Assembly (NCBI GenBank): GCA_020027205.1
Contig: JAHRAQ010000015.1
Location: 1 to 64,000, forward strand
DNA: 64,000 bases
Origin: Nitrospirales bacterium
GTDB taxonomy: Bacteria > Nitrospirota > Nitrospiria > Nitrospirales > UBA8639
Direction of reading: 5' to 3'
The notes beneath the pieces were generated by a model that was not told where the DNA came from, made no database searches, and worked only from the letters and a program-made list of their open reading frames with translations. A program made the translations under genes and the position numbers. The number at the start of each line of letters is the position of its first letter. Position 1 is the first letter of the stretch. This document shows, piece by piece, positions 1 through 8,783 of the stretch.

Positions 1-1
1 C

Positions 2-1960
2 TTGGAGACGCTGGATGTCAGCAGCGGCAACCCCGCCTCGCTGACCGCCAATGTGTTTAACGAAGTGCTGGCTACGCTGACGACGCTGACCCTGCCGACG
101 AGTTATGAAGTGCCGACGGTGAGCAGCATTGCCGTCACCGACGGCGACGGCGAGGCGACCGTGACCATCACCGTCAGCCCCGCGCCCATCGCCGCCGTGC
201 GCGTGGACTACACCTACACTATCGCCGCGCCCGCGCCGGTCACCGCCGGCGTCGGCTCGTCGGCGCGCTCGGTCGGCGTCGGCACGCGCACCTCGCACGA
301 AGGCACCGGTAGCGTCACCATCCCCGCCGGCAGCCCCAGCGGCACCGACACCTTTGACGTGGACGTGGACGGCGACGTCACTGTCAGCGTCCCCGCCGGC
401 GGCATCACCGCGCTGGACAGCCGAGACAGGCCCGTTCGCAGCCGCGCGATGAGCGTCAGCGACGCACTCGTGGACGGCACGACACTGCCGCAAGCGGTCA
501 CCGTCGCCGTCACCACGCGCGTCGTGGCGGAACTGGACGAAGTCAGCCGCGTCATCCTGCCCGAAGTCGCGCGGGCCATGGCGGACGAGGCCGTGGGCGC
601 GATTACGCGGCGGCTGGACGTGGCGCTGGACGAGACCGCCACGGGCGCCGCCACGGCCGGGCAGTTCACCCTCGGCGGCCACAACTCCCTGGGCGACGTG
701 CTGATGGCGCAGGGCAAGGCCGCGTCATCGAACACGCTGCCGGACATGAAAACCATGCTGGGCAATTCGTCGTTCGTCCTGCCGCTGGCCGCCGGGGACA
801 CCGGGCCGCTCGGCGACATCGTACTCTGGGGCGGCGGCGGCTACCGCAACCTGTCCGGCAGGTCCGACGCCCTCAACTGGGACGGCGACCTGTTCAACGC
901 GCAGGTGGGCGCCGACATGAATCTGGCCCCCAACTTCGTGGCCGGCCTGGCGGCGTCGTGGGCGGACGGCAACTTTGACTACACCGCCGACGCCGCCGCC
1001 GAGCGCAGCGACTACGACGTGGACATGACCACCATCTACCCGTATCTTGGCTGGCGCGGGCTGGACAACCGGCTGCGCCTGTGGAGCACCCTCGGCCACG
1101 GCTGGGGCGACGTGACCATTACCGATGCCGGCGGGCGCATCAGCAGAGACGTCCGGCTGACCGCCTGGGCGATGGGCGGCGACTGGCAACTCGCTCACCA
1201 GTCCGGGGTGCTGACTCCCGACGGCGCCACCACGCTGCGGGTCAAGAGCGAAATTCTGACCACGCGCCTGAACGTGGAGGAGCAGGCGGGAACGCGGCTG
1301 ACGGGGTTGCGCCTCGACGCCCACCGCATCCGCCTGGCCCTGGAAGGCCGGCATGAAGAAACCCTGGCCAGCGGCGCGCGCCTGTGGCCCACGCTGGGCG
1401 TGGGGCTGCGCGGCGACGGCGGGCACGGGCGCACCGGCGCCGGCATCGAATTGAACAGCGGCGTGAGATACGAGCGCCCCGACGTCGGGCTGGTGATTTC
1501 CGGTCAGGGTCGCACGTTGCTGCTGCACGGCGGCGACTATGAAGACTGGAGCGTGAGCGGAATTATCAAACTGGCCCCGGACACCGTCCTGGGCCATGGC
1601 CTGGCCTTCACCCTCGAGCCGACCTACGGCACCGGGCAGGTACAGAGCGGCATGGCCGGGTTATGGCAACAAGGCGTCGTAGCCCGCACCGCCGACGCCT
1701 CGGCCGCCGCGGCCACACAGGCCGCCCCCCTGCGCGGGGCCATGGCGATGACCATGGCCTACGGGGTGGTCACGGCGGACGGCCGGAGTCTGCTCACCCC
1801 CTACGGCGGCCTGATCATGGGCGACGCCCCCGTGTATCGCCTCGGCAGCCGCCTGACCCTGCCCCACGCCATGACCATGAGTTTGGAAGGCACCCGCCGG
1901 GAAACCAGAGCCGCCGCTGCGGAGCATGGGGTTCAACTGAAGGTGGATTTGAACTGGTAA
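2..1960 (+). CDS. Autotransporter C-terminal region, 5' partial
   Basis: The reading frame is open from the window edge, so the start lies upstream; the TTG at position 2 is probably not the start. The first ~155 residues are Thr/Val/Gly-rich with beta-sandwich character, like passenger-domain repeats. Then comes a helical linker (around SRVILPEVARAMADEA) and from about residue 225 a beta-barrel with alternating aromatic and polar strands (WGGGGYRNLSGRSDALNWDG). The protein ends in a terminal aromatic strand (VQLKVDLNW), the usual outer-membrane assembly signal. In the autotransporter family this barrel sits in the outer membrane and exposes the passenger. The passenger's function cannot be judged because most of it is missing. 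Confidence 0.85.
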   Translation: METLDVSSGNPASLTANVFNEVLATLTTLTLPTSYEVPTVSSIAVTDGDGEATVTITVSPAPIAAVRVDYTYTIAAPAPVTAGVGSSARSVGVGTRTSHEGTGSVTIPAGSPSGTDTFDVDVDGDVTVSVPAGGITALDSRDRPVRSRAMSVSDALVDGTTLPQAVTVAVTTRVVAELDEVSRVILPEVARAMADEAVGAITRRLDVALDETATGAATAGQFTLGGHNSLGDVLMAQGKAASSNTLPDMKTMLGNSSFVLPLAAGDTGPLGDIVLWGGGGYRNLSGRSDALNWDGDLFNAQVGADMNLAPNFVAGLAASWADGNFDYTADAAAERSDYDVDMTTIYPYLGWRGLDNRLRLWSTLGHGWGDVTITDAGGRISRDVRLTAWAMGGDWQLAHQSGVLTPDGATTLRVKSEILTTRLNVEEQAGTRLTGLRLDAHRIRLALEGRHEETLASGARLWPTLGVGLRGDGGHGRTGAGIELNSGVRYERPDVGLVISGQGRTLLLHGGDYEDWSVSGIIKLAPDTVLGHGLAFTLEPTYGTGQVQSGMAGLWQQGVVARTADASAAAATQAAPLRGAMAMTMAYGVVTADGRSLLTPYGGLIMGDAPVYRLGSRLTLPHAMTMSLEGTRRETRAAAAEHGVQLKVDLNW

Positions 1961-2108
1961 GGCTGGCCGCTTGTATTTTTTGCCCCAGGCGGCGTTGGGC
2001 GGCTTGGGTGTTCGGTCAACGTGCGGACGCACGCCTCCCTCACCCCCTTCACCGCCCGCCTTGCCTGGAACAAAAAATCCCGTGCGGCCGACTACACCCC
2101 GCCACATC

Positions 2109-2458
2109 CTTCCGTCATGCCCGACTCTCCTTCCGTCATTCCCGACCCCCGAATGAAAACGTCGGGGGCAGGCGTTAGTAGTCGGGAATCCATCCCCCTT
2201 CCCCCTCCGTCATTCCCGACATTAGTAGTCGGGAATCCATCCTTCTGTTTCCTCGCCACGCCTATTGATACCTTACGGATGGATTCCGCGCACCCACCGT
2301 TCCCCTGCCGTTGAACACCGTCGACGCGGAATGACGGAAATCAGGATGGATTCCCGACTAAAAATGTCGGGAATGACGAAAGGAGGGGAATGCCGTCACC
2401 CCCTCGCCCCTTCCCCCTCCGTCATTCCCGACGTTCGTAATCGGGGGTCGTGACGGAA
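2109..2458. repeat. REP/REPIN-like palindrome cluster
   Basis: Fills most of the gap 1961-2659, where I see no gene. It holds at least four related palindromes. The clearest is ATTCCCGAC (2212-2220), a 7-nt loop, then GTCGGGAAT (2228-2236), flanked by CCGTC on the left and CCATCC on the right. A second type, GGATTCCGCG...CGCGGAATGACGG, lies at about 2279-2337. The copy at 2133-2195 carries an extra C5/G5 hairpin module inside the core (about 2144-2172). Confidence 0.8.
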
Positions 2459-2468
2459 GGGGACAACG

Positions 2469-2494
2469 GCACAACCGCGTTGCACAACCGCGTT
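2469..2494. repeat. 13-bp direct tandem repeat (x2)
   Basis: GCACAACCGCGTT occurs twice head-to-tail (2469-2481 and 2482-2494), just before a TTGCGG promoter-like box. A second short direct duplication, ATCAAGCGTCG, follows at 2531-2541 and 2545-2555. Function is unknown; these may be replication-slippage products. Confidence 0.6.
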
Positions 2495-2522
2495 GCGGAA
2501 CCGCGGGAGCCGTGGGTATCAT
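2493..2522 (+). promoter_or_regulatory. Putative sigma70-type promoter
   Basis: TTGCGG (2493-2498), an 18-nt spacer and TATCAT (2517-2522) lie upstream of the VKOR-thioredoxin gene. The -35 matches boxes found before other genes here (10194, 30762). The leader to the chosen start would be about 130 nt. Confidence 0.3.
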
Positions 2523-2659
2523 GGGGATGCATCAAGCGTCGAGTATCAAGCGTCGGGCGCGGGGCGTGATTTTTGCAAACCAATCTGGTTCGACCATGAC
2601 GGCATTTTCCACTCCATGCCTCGCCGGTGTTTCGCGGGCGCGGGTGCGACGGGCGGGCC

Positions 2660-3562
2660 ATGTCGGGGGCTAGGCCGCGGGGCCGGGACGGAACGGGGCC
2701 GGGACAGAAGTCGCGGCGCGTGACGAACGGGCATGACCGGCGCGCGTTGTCCCTTCGCGCCACGCCACGCCTTGTCATCCTGATGCTGGCGGCCGCCGGT
2801 ATTGCGCTGACGGCGTACCTCGGTTACACGGCCTCGGTGGACGTCCGCCCCGCTTTCTGCGGCGAGGAGTCGGGCTGCGACCTGGTGCAGGACAGCCGCT
2901 GGGCGACGTTTCTGGAAATCCCGACGGCGCTCTGGGGCCTGCTCACGTATCTGGTCATCGCCGGGCTGGCCTGGCGGGCCGGCGCGCGGGCCGGCGGCGC
3001 GACCGCCCTTGTGTTTGTCTCGGTGGCCGGATTCGGCGTCAGCGCGTATCTCACCGTGATCTCGGTCACGGTCATCAAGGCGGTCTGCGCCTGGTGTCTG
3101 GCCTCGTTCGGCCTCATCACCGCCATCACGCTGCTCACCTTCGCGCAACAACATCCCGGTCAGGCCGGGCTGATGACGTCGTTGAAAGAAGCCGCGCTGG
3201 TGGCCCTGCTGCTCGTCGGCGGGCTGCACTTGCATTACAGCGGGATCTTCGACGACGCGGCCGGCCCCGAAGATCCGCAACTGCGCGCGCTGGCGATTCA
3301 CCTGACCGACACGGGCGCCGCGTTCTACGGCGCGCACTGGTGTCCGAGTTGCCGGGAGCAGAAGGTCCTGTTCAAGGCGTCGGCCCGGCGGCTGCCCTAC
3401 GTGGAATGCAGTTCCGGCGGTCGCGGCAGTCCGCTGACGGCGCCCTGCGTGGCCAACAACATTCGTCAATATCCCACGTGGATTATCGGCGGGCAGCGCC
3501 ACGCGGGCGTGCAGACCCCGCGCACCCTCGCCGGCGACTCCGGCTTCGACTGGAAACCGTGA
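2660..3562 (+). CDS. VKOR-thioredoxin fusion (disulfide-bond formation)
   Basis: A 300-aa integral membrane protein that fuses a vitamin K epoxide reductase (VKOR) four-helix domain to a C-terminal thioredoxin-like domain. Visible features are hydrophobic segments at about 37-57, 88-105, 113-135 and 139-160, the loop cysteines C67 and C73, the quinone-side CAWC pair (C143, C146), a fifth hydrophobic segment at about 178-192, and a thioredoxin CPSC (C228-C231) followed by YPTW with the cis-proline. In this family the VKOR part passes electrons from the Trx-like partner to quinone and so drives periplasmic disulfide formation in place of DsbB. ATG 2660 was chosen; GTG 2627 and GTG 2720 are alternatives, and none has a clear ribosome binding site. 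Confidence 0.85.
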   Translation: MSGARPRGRDGTGPGQKSRRVTNGHDRRALSLRATPRLVILMLAAAGIALTAYLGYTASVDVRPAFCGEESGCDLVQDSRWATFLEIPTALWGLLTYLVIAGLAWRAGARAGGATALVFVSVAGFGVSAYLTVISVTVIKAVCAWCLASFGLITAITLLTFAQQHPGQAGLMTSLKEAALVALLLVGGLHLHYSGIFDDAAGPEDPQLRALAIHLTDTGAAFYGAHWCPSCREQKVLFKASARRLPYVECSSGGRGSPLTAPCVANNIRQYPTWIIGGQRHAGVQTPRTLAGDSGFDWKP

Positions 3563-3628
3563 GGGCGGCTGGCGGCACAGCGGCTGGCGGAGTTTTGGCT
3601 GGCCTGCTGGCATTTCCCCTTCCTCCTT

Positions 3629-3801
3629 CGTCATTCCCGACGTTAGTAGTCGGGAATCCATCTTTCTGTTTCCCTGCCCCGCCTGTTCCACACCCTGCAG
3701 ATGGATTCCGCGCACCCACCGTTCTCCTGCCGTTGAACATCGTCGACGCGGAATGACGGAAATCAGGATGGATTCCCGACAACGAACGTCGGGAATGACG
3801 G
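3629..3801. repeat. Composite REPIN-like element
   Basis: Occupies the gap between the VKOR gene and the next gene; no gene is seen there. The order is a left palindrome (cattcccgacgttagtagtcgggaat), about 35 nt of pyrimidine-rich spacer, a GGATTCCGCG...CGCGGAATGACGG middle palindrome, and a right palindrome in opposite orientation ending GTCGGGAATGACGG. This three-stem layout matches the copy at 2207-2385. Confidence 0.75.
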
Positions 3802-3854
3802 ACTTGGGGGACGGAATTCCCACCGCTGACAGGTAGCGGGTATGCGTCGCCGTT

Positions 3855-3882
3855 TTGTTGATGGACGGGAACCTGTTATACT
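3855..3882 (+). promoter_or_regulatory. Sigma70-type promoter next to a GTG start
   Basis: TTGTTG (3855-3860), a 16-nt spacer and TATACT (3877-3882). The predicted transcription start (about 3889-3890) coincides with the GTG at 3890 that begins a well-formed signal peptide, so the mRNA could be leaderless. Confidence 0.45.
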
Positions 3883-3889
3883 TACCGGC

Positions 3890-4351
3890 GTGTTGTTTCG
3901 AATCTGCCTGCTCCTGTTGACGGGACACTTGGTGGGACACGGGCTGGCCGTGTTCCCGCCGGATGATTTCGACGCGCGTCTCCTTGCGGCGGCGCGGGCG
4001 GAAACGGCCGTCGAACCGGGCGCGCCGGATTTGAGCGGCACATGGGAAATCCACGAGGAGGAGCGAACCTACATCGCCACGCTGGACGCGCAAGGCAACG
4101 GGCCATACACGCATCAGGGCGGCTCGTTCACCACGACGGCGGTCGAGGACCGGGTCTGGTCGGGCACATGGAGTCAGCCCGGCAACGACCGGGAAGGCGG
4201 GTTCGAAGTCCATCTTTCGGAAGACGGCTTAACGGCCGAAGGCGACTGGTGGTACACCCGCGTCGGGTTGTTCACCGACATTCCGCCGCGCTTCCGTGGC
4301 GGAACCTATGTGTTCAAGCGCCTGCGCGGCGGCGGCGCGGCGCTCCCCTGA
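3890..4351 (+). CDS. Small secreted protein of unknown function
   Basis: 153 aa from GTG 3890. The N-terminus MLFRICLLLLTGHLVGHGLA is a good Sec signal peptide. The mature part carries DLSGTWEI near residue 48 and a later SGTWSQPG, an arrangement resembling lipocalin/calycin-like small beta-barrels in which WE/WS strands recur, but I do not recognise a named family. An in-frame ATG at 3842 would add 16 residues ahead of the hydrophobic segment; it would place the -10 box inside the coding region, so I prefer GTG. The gene is monocistronic and flanked by repeat clusters on both sides. Confidence 0.6.
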   Translation: MLFRICLLLLTGHLVGHGLAVFPPDDFDARLLAAARAETAVEPGAPDLSGTWEIHEEERTYIATLDAQGNGPYTHQGGSFTTTAVEDRVWSGTWSQPGNDREGGFEVHLSEDGLTAEGDWWYTRVGLFTDIPPRFRGGTYVFKRLRGGGAALP

Positions 4352-4368
4352 ATGCACTCTGACGCCTT

Positions 4369-4756
4369 CCGTCATTCCGCGTCGATGATGTTCAATGGCG
4401 GGATGGGAAAAAGAAGGATGGATTCCCGATTACTAACGTCGGGAATGACGGAAGGAGAGGAAGGCGGGGATGAGACGGCGGGGGGGCGGGGGGCGGCGGC
4501 GTGGTAGAGAGGGCGGCGGGCATGGCGGCATTTGCCTCCCGCCGTCATTCCCGACGTCTTTTGTCAGGAATCCATCCTGATTTCCGTCATTTCGCGTCGA
4601 TGGCGTCCAACGGCAGCAGAATCGTGCGCACGCGGAATCCATCCGAAGGATGTCAATGGCAGGGGACAGGAAAAAAGACAATGCAACTGAAGGATGGACC
4701 TTCGGAGCATTTGCCTTTGGCAAATACTTCCCGATTAAAAATGTCGGGAATGACGG
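4369..4756. repeat. REP/REPIN-like repeat clusters (two)
   Basis: Fills the gap 4352-4834, where no gene is seen. Cluster 4369-4451 runs CCGTCATTCCGCG to GTCGGGAATGACGG. Cluster 4542-4756 has a left palindrome (4542-4577), a CGCG-type palindrome (about 4589-4648) and a right palindrome whose arm is interrupted by a nested hairpin, GCATTTGCC-TTT-GGCAAATAC (about 4709-4729), inserted between GGACC and TTCCCGA. The stretch between them (4455-4535) is G-rich and otherwise featureless. Confidence 0.75.
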
Positions 4757-4799
4757 AGAGAGGCAATGCGCCGAAGGTGACGGAAGGCCACGGGTTCGC

Positions 4800-4828
4800 T
4801 TGCGCGGGGTGGCGCGGGGGGGTACAAT
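4800..4828 (+). promoter_or_regulatory. Sigma70-type promoter of the peptidase operon
   Basis: TTGCGC (4800-4805), a 17-nt spacer and TACAAT (4823-4828). The predicted start of transcription (about 4835) falls on an in-frame GTG. Confidence 0.45.
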
Positions 4829-4858
4829 CATCGTGTGCGTGTGCGGTTGGGCTTGGCT

Positions 4859-6433
4859 ATGATTCCCACCTGTTTCCTTTATATCCGGCGGCGTTTCGTC
4901 GCGTGTTTTCTGTTCGCGCTGTGCTGCGTTCCCATGGCGGGCGCGGCGGATGCGCCGGCAACGGGCGTGGCGTTGGACTCGTTCGAGTCGCGCGTGACGG
5001 AGCATACGCTGTCCAACGGATGGACGTTTCTCCTGGTCACGCGGCCGGTGGCGCCGGTGTTTGCCTTTATGACGGCGGTCAACGTGGGGTCGGCACAGGA
5101 AGGCGCCGGCATGACGGGCCTCGCGCATATGTTTGAACATATGGCGTTCAAGGGCACGCCCCGAATCGGCACCACGGATTACGACGCGGAACAACGCGCG
5201 CTGGAAGAACTGGAACGGGCGTACCTCGCCTACCAGAACGCGCGATTGCGCACCGCGCCCGACGCGGACGTGGTCAGGCAGCGGCATGACGCCTTTCGAC
5301 GCAAGCAGCGCGCCGCCGCCGCGTTTGTGCGGAGCAACGCCTTCGGGAACATCGTCGACCGCGCGGGCGGCGTCGGGCTGAACGCCTTTACCAGCGCCGA
5401 CATGACCGGATACGTGTACGCGCTGCCGGCCAACAAAATTGAACTGTTCTGTTATCTGGAATCGGAACGTTTTCTGCATCCCGTCTTCCGCGAGTTCTAC
5501 AAAGAACGCGACGTCGTCATGGAAGAACGGCGCCTGCGCACGGAAAGCCGCCCCATCGGCCGCCTCTTTGAACAGTTCACGGCCGCGGCCTTTACGGCGC
5601 ATCCGTACCATCATCCGGTCATCGGCCACGCCAGCGACATTCAATCCTATACCATGACCGACGCCGGAAAATTTTTTCACACCTGGTACGTGCCCTCCAA
5701 CATGGTCACAGCGATTGTCGGCGACATTCACCCGGAAACAATCATCCCGCTTCTGGAAACGTATTTTGGCCGGATTCCGCGCGGGCCGGCGCCGCCGACG
5801 TTGCGCACCGTGGAGCCGCCGTCCATCGCGGAAAAAACGGTGACGCTCAAGGACCCGTCGCAGCCGTTTTACATGGAGGGCTACCACAAGCCGGCCGTCA
5901 CGCATCCCGACCAGGAGGTGTTTGAGGCCATTGACGACATTTTGACCAACGGACGGACGTCCCGGTTTCATCGCGCGCTGGTGCGGGATCAACAGATCGC
6001 CGTCAGCGCCGGCTCCTATGGCGCGTATCCGGGAGAAAAATATCCGCACGTATGGGTCGCCTACGCGGTTCCGGCGCGCGGCGTGTCCAACCAGCGTGTG
6101 CGGGACGCGCTTCACGACGAGTTGCGCCGCCTGACCACCGACGACGTCACGGAAAACGAACTGGCGAAGTTCCGACGACGCGCGCGCGCCGCGCTCCTTC
6201 GTTCCCTGAAAAGCAACATGGGGCTGGCCATGAATCTCTCGCACTATCACACGCTGTTCGGCGACTGGCGGGAACTGTTTCATTCGCTTGACCGTGTTGA
6301 CCGTGTCACCGCCGAGGACATCCGGCGCGTCGCCCGTCACACGTTTACGGCCTCCAACCGGGTCACGGCGCAAATCGACACCGTCGAGCCGCCGCGCCCC
6401 GCGCCGGCGACGACGGCGCCGGTGTCACCGTAA
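4859..6433 (+). CDS. M16 family zinc peptidase, active subunit, secreted
   Basis: 524 aa from ATG 4859. In-frame GTG 4835 is an alternative that would give a leaderless transcript. The N-terminus is a signal peptide with the basic patch IRRR and a hydrophobic core up to about residue 29 (MAGA). The inverted zinc motif HMFEH (H90, E93, H94) and the downstream acidic helix ERDVVMEERR provide the catalytic base and third zinc ligand expected of active M16B peptidases. The C-terminal half is the second M16 lobe. It is followed after 1 bp by a catalytically empty paralogue. In bacterial M16B systems the active and inactive subunits usually form a heterodimer that degrades peptides in the periplasm. 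The substrate is unknown. Confidence 0.88.
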   Translation: MIPTCFLYIRRRFVACFLFALCCVPMAGAADAPATGVALDSFESRVTEHTLSNGWTFLLVTRPVAPVFAFMTAVNVGSAQEGAGMTGLAHMFEHMAFKGTPRIGTTDYDAEQRALEELERAYLAYQNARLRTAPDADVVRQRHDAFRRKQRAAAAFVRSNAFGNIVDRAGGVGLNAFTSADMTGYVYALPANKIELFCYLESERFLHPVFREFYKERDVVMEERRLRTESRPIGRLFEQFTAAAFTAHPYHHPVIGHASDIQSYTMTDAGKFFHTWYVPSNMVTAIVGDIHPETIIPLLETYFGRIPRGPAPPTLRTVEPPSIAEKTVTLKDPSQPFYMEGYHKPAVTHPDQEVFEAIDDILTNGRTSRFHRALVRDQQIAVSAGSYGAYPGEKYPHVWVAYAVPARGVSNQRVRDALHDELRRLTTDDVTENELAKFRRRARAALLRSLKSNMGLAMNLSHYHTLFGDWRELFHSLDRVDRVTAEDIRRVARHTFTASNRVTAQIDTVEPPRPAPATTAPVSP

Positions 6434-6434
6434 C

Positions 6435-7922
6435 ATGCGCGGATATTTTTCCACCGGCCGGGCCGCGACATGCGCGATGCTCGCCGGCGCGATCATCGCC
6501 GGCGCGCCGGCGTGGTCACCGGCCGCGCGGGCGGCGACACCGGCGGCCCCGGTGGACACGGTGGACCAACTGCGCTACCCGCCGCTGCCCGACGTGCGTA
6601 TTCCCGAACCGACGCGCGTCGTCCTCGACAACGGCCTGACGATTCTGTTTCTCGAAGATCACGAACTCCCCATCGTGTCCGTGTCCGCGCGCATCCGCAC
6701 CGGCTCCCGTCTGGAACCCGCCGACAAGGTTGGGCTGGCCGAACTGACCGGCGCCGTCATGCGGAGCGGCGGCACGGCCGCGATGACCGGCGACCAACTT
6801 GACGATTACCTCGAAGGCCGGGCCGCCCGTATCGAAACGAGCATCGGCGTCGCCTCGGGGACGGCGGCGATGTCCTGTCTGCGTGAAGACTTTGCCGACG
6901 TGCTGACGGTCTTTGGCGACGTTCTGCGACACCCTCGGTTTGATGCCGACAAACTGGCCATCGCCAAAAACAGGGCCATAGCCGACATTGCCAGACAAAA
7001 TGACAACCCCGGCCGCGTCGCAGATCGGGAATTCGCCAAACTGATTTACGGCAAGGAGTCGCCCTACGCCCGCGTGCCGTCCTATGACACCATCAACGGC
7101 ATTGTCCGGCGGGATCTTGCGGACTGGCACGCCGCGTATGTTCACCCCCGGCGCGTCATCCTGGGCCTGGTGGGAGATTTCGACACGGAACAGGCGTTGC
7201 AACTGGTGACGCGGGTGTTCGGAAACTGGCCGCGCGGGCCGACCGTTGACGACCCGGACGTGCCGTATCCCACGGCCACGACACGCGGCGTGTACATCGT
7301 GCCGAAACACGACATGACCCAGGCCAAAATCGTCATCGGCCACATGGGATTGACGCGGCGCCATCCCGACTATTACGCCCTGGTCATTCTTAATCAGATT
7401 CTGTCGGGGTCGTTCGGCTCCCGGTTATTTTCGAACATTCGATCCCAACAGGGGCTGGCCTACGACGTGCACGGCGGCATCGGATTCGGATGGGACGTTC
7501 CGCCGCCGACGCATTTTTCCATGTCCACCAAACTCGACACCGTCCGGGCGGGCCTGGACAGCCTGCTGGAAGAAGTGCGGAAGGTCATGGACGCCGCCCC
7601 GCCCACCGAAGAGGAAGTCGACAACGCCAAAACGAGTTTGCTCAACTCGTTTGTGTTTTCGGTCGACGCGCCGGGCAAAGTACTTGAGCAACTGCTCACG
7701 CACGCCTATTTCGGCTATCCGTCCGATTGGCTGGCCGTCTTCAGAGCGGGCATCGAACGCACCACCGCGCAACAGGTCAGGAAGGCCGCGCGCGCGCAAC
7801 TCAAACCGGAACAGTTCGTCACGCTGGTCGTGGGGCCGAGGGACGGCGTCGCGCCGGCCATGGCGCGGGACGACACCGTGACGGAAATCGACATTGCCAT
7901 CCCCGACCCGTCGTCACCATAG
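6435..7922 (+). CDS. M16 family peptidase-like protein, inactive partner
   Basis: 495 aa with a signal peptide (cleavage near PAARAATP). At the position of the HxxEH motif the sequence reads AELTGAV, so the zinc ligands are absent. The second-lobe signature of the non-catalytic subunit is present: SRLFSNIRSQQGLAYDV contains the R...Y pair that positions substrate in M16B heterodimers. It starts 1 bp after the active paralogue and has a similar length. I infer that the two make an active/inactive heterodimer. The short gap suggests translational coupling. Confidence 0.85.
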   Translation: MRGYFSTGRAATCAMLAGAIIAGAPAWSPAARAATPAAPVDTVDQLRYPPLPDVRIPEPTRVVLDNGLTILFLEDHELPIVSVSARIRTGSRLEPADKVGLAELTGAVMRSGGTAAMTGDQLDDYLEGRAARIETSIGVASGTAAMSCLREDFADVLTVFGDVLRHPRFDADKLAIAKNRAIADIARQNDNPGRVADREFAKLIYGKESPYARVPSYDTINGIVRRDLADWHAAYVHPRRVILGLVGDFDTEQALQLVTRVFGNWPRGPTVDDPDVPYPTATTRGVYIVPKHDMTQAKIVIGHMGLTRRHPDYYALVILNQILSGSFGSRLFSNIRSQQGLAYDVHGGIGFGWDVPPPTHFSMSTKLDTVRAGLDSLLEEVRKVMDAAPPTEEEVDNAKTSLLNSFVFSVDAPGKVLEQLLTHAYFGYPSDWLAVFRAGIERTTAQQVRKAARAQLKPEQFVTLVVGPRDGVAPAMARDDTVTEIDIAIPDPSSP

Positions 7923-7927
7923 CCCCG

Positions 7928-8755
7928 ATGCGCTTTCATCTGCCCCGTCTCCTGTTACTGTGCGCGCTCTTTGTGCCCGTCGTGGGACAGGCGGATCATG
8001 ACGTGCATCAAACGCGGCTGTTGCTGATCTCGGAAGAAGAGGAACTGCGGATCAGCCGGCAAGCCTGGACCAACACGCTCAACGATCCCAACGTCACGCT
8101 CTCGATCAACCCCGCCGAAACAGACCCCGTGTTGCGCGTGGCCGAGCGCATTATCGCGGCGGCCAAACGATCCGATTATGCCAAACGCGCGCAGTCGCTT
8201 GAATGGGAAATTGTCACCATCAAGGATGACGACACGCAAAACGCCTGGGCGCTGGACGGCGGGAAGATCGCCATCCACACGGGCATGTTCCCGATGCTGT
8301 TCACCGAAAGCGGATTGGCGGCGGTGATCGGACACGAAGTGGGCCATGCGCTCATGCGACACGGCACCGAACGGGCCAGCCAACATCGTACCGCCAATGT
8401 GGGACTCAACCTCGCCGGACTGTTTCTGGGTCTGGACCCCGTGACCGGACAACTGGCGAATCTGGCGATTACGGGCGGCGTGTTGCTGCCGTTCAGTCGA
8501 AGTCACGAATCCGAAGCGGATCATCTCGGCTTGCTCCTGGCCGCCGAGGCCGGGTACGATCCCGAAGCCGCCGTGTTCGTCTGGGAACGCATGGCGGAAT
8601 CGTCGGACGGCGCGCCGCCGGAATTTCTTTCCACCCATCCCGCGCATGACACACGCATTGCCAATCTCACGCGGTGGATGCCCGAAGCCGTCGAGATGTA
8701 TGAACGGTCGCGGAAAGCGCCGGACGCGCTCCTGCCGGACATCACGACGCCCTGA
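7928..8755 (+). CDS. M48 family metallopeptidase, periplasmic
   Basis: 275 aa, third gene of the operon, 5 bp after the inactive M16 subunit. A signal peptide (LPRLLLLCALFVPVVGQA) precedes an M48 catalytic domain with HEVGH (136-140) and the third zinc ligand in ESEAD (about 196-200). The size and soluble layout resemble the BepA/LoiP (YggG) group, which degrades or refolds misassembled outer-membrane proteins; TPR repeats of BepA are not present. Co-transcription with the M16 pair suggests a periplasmic proteolysis unit. Confidence 0.88.
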   Translation: MRFHLPRLLLLCALFVPVVGQADHDVHQTRLLLISEEEELRISRQAWTNTLNDPNVTLSINPAETDPVLRVAERIIAAAKRSDYAKRAQSLEWEIVTIKDDDTQNAWALDGGKIAIHTGMFPMLFTESGLAAVIGHEVGHALMRHGTERASQHRTANVGLNLAGLFLGLDPVTGQLANLAITGGVLLPFSRSHESEADHLGLLLAAEAGYDPEAAVFVWERMAESSDGAPPEFLSTHPAHDTRIANLTRWMPEAVEMYERSRKAPDALLPDITTP

Positions 8756-8783
8756 CCCCTCACGGACGGCGCGCGCGCTCCGT

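Noticed and set aside
2546..4213. A 555-codon minus-strand frame opposite the VKOR gene
   Set aside because: It includes REP palindromes translated as protein and has no domain; the + strand gene has paired functional cysteines.
4433..6373. A 646-codon minus-strand frame opposite the M16 peptidase
   Set aside because: It runs through repeat DNA and the antisense of a gene with clear catalytic motifs.
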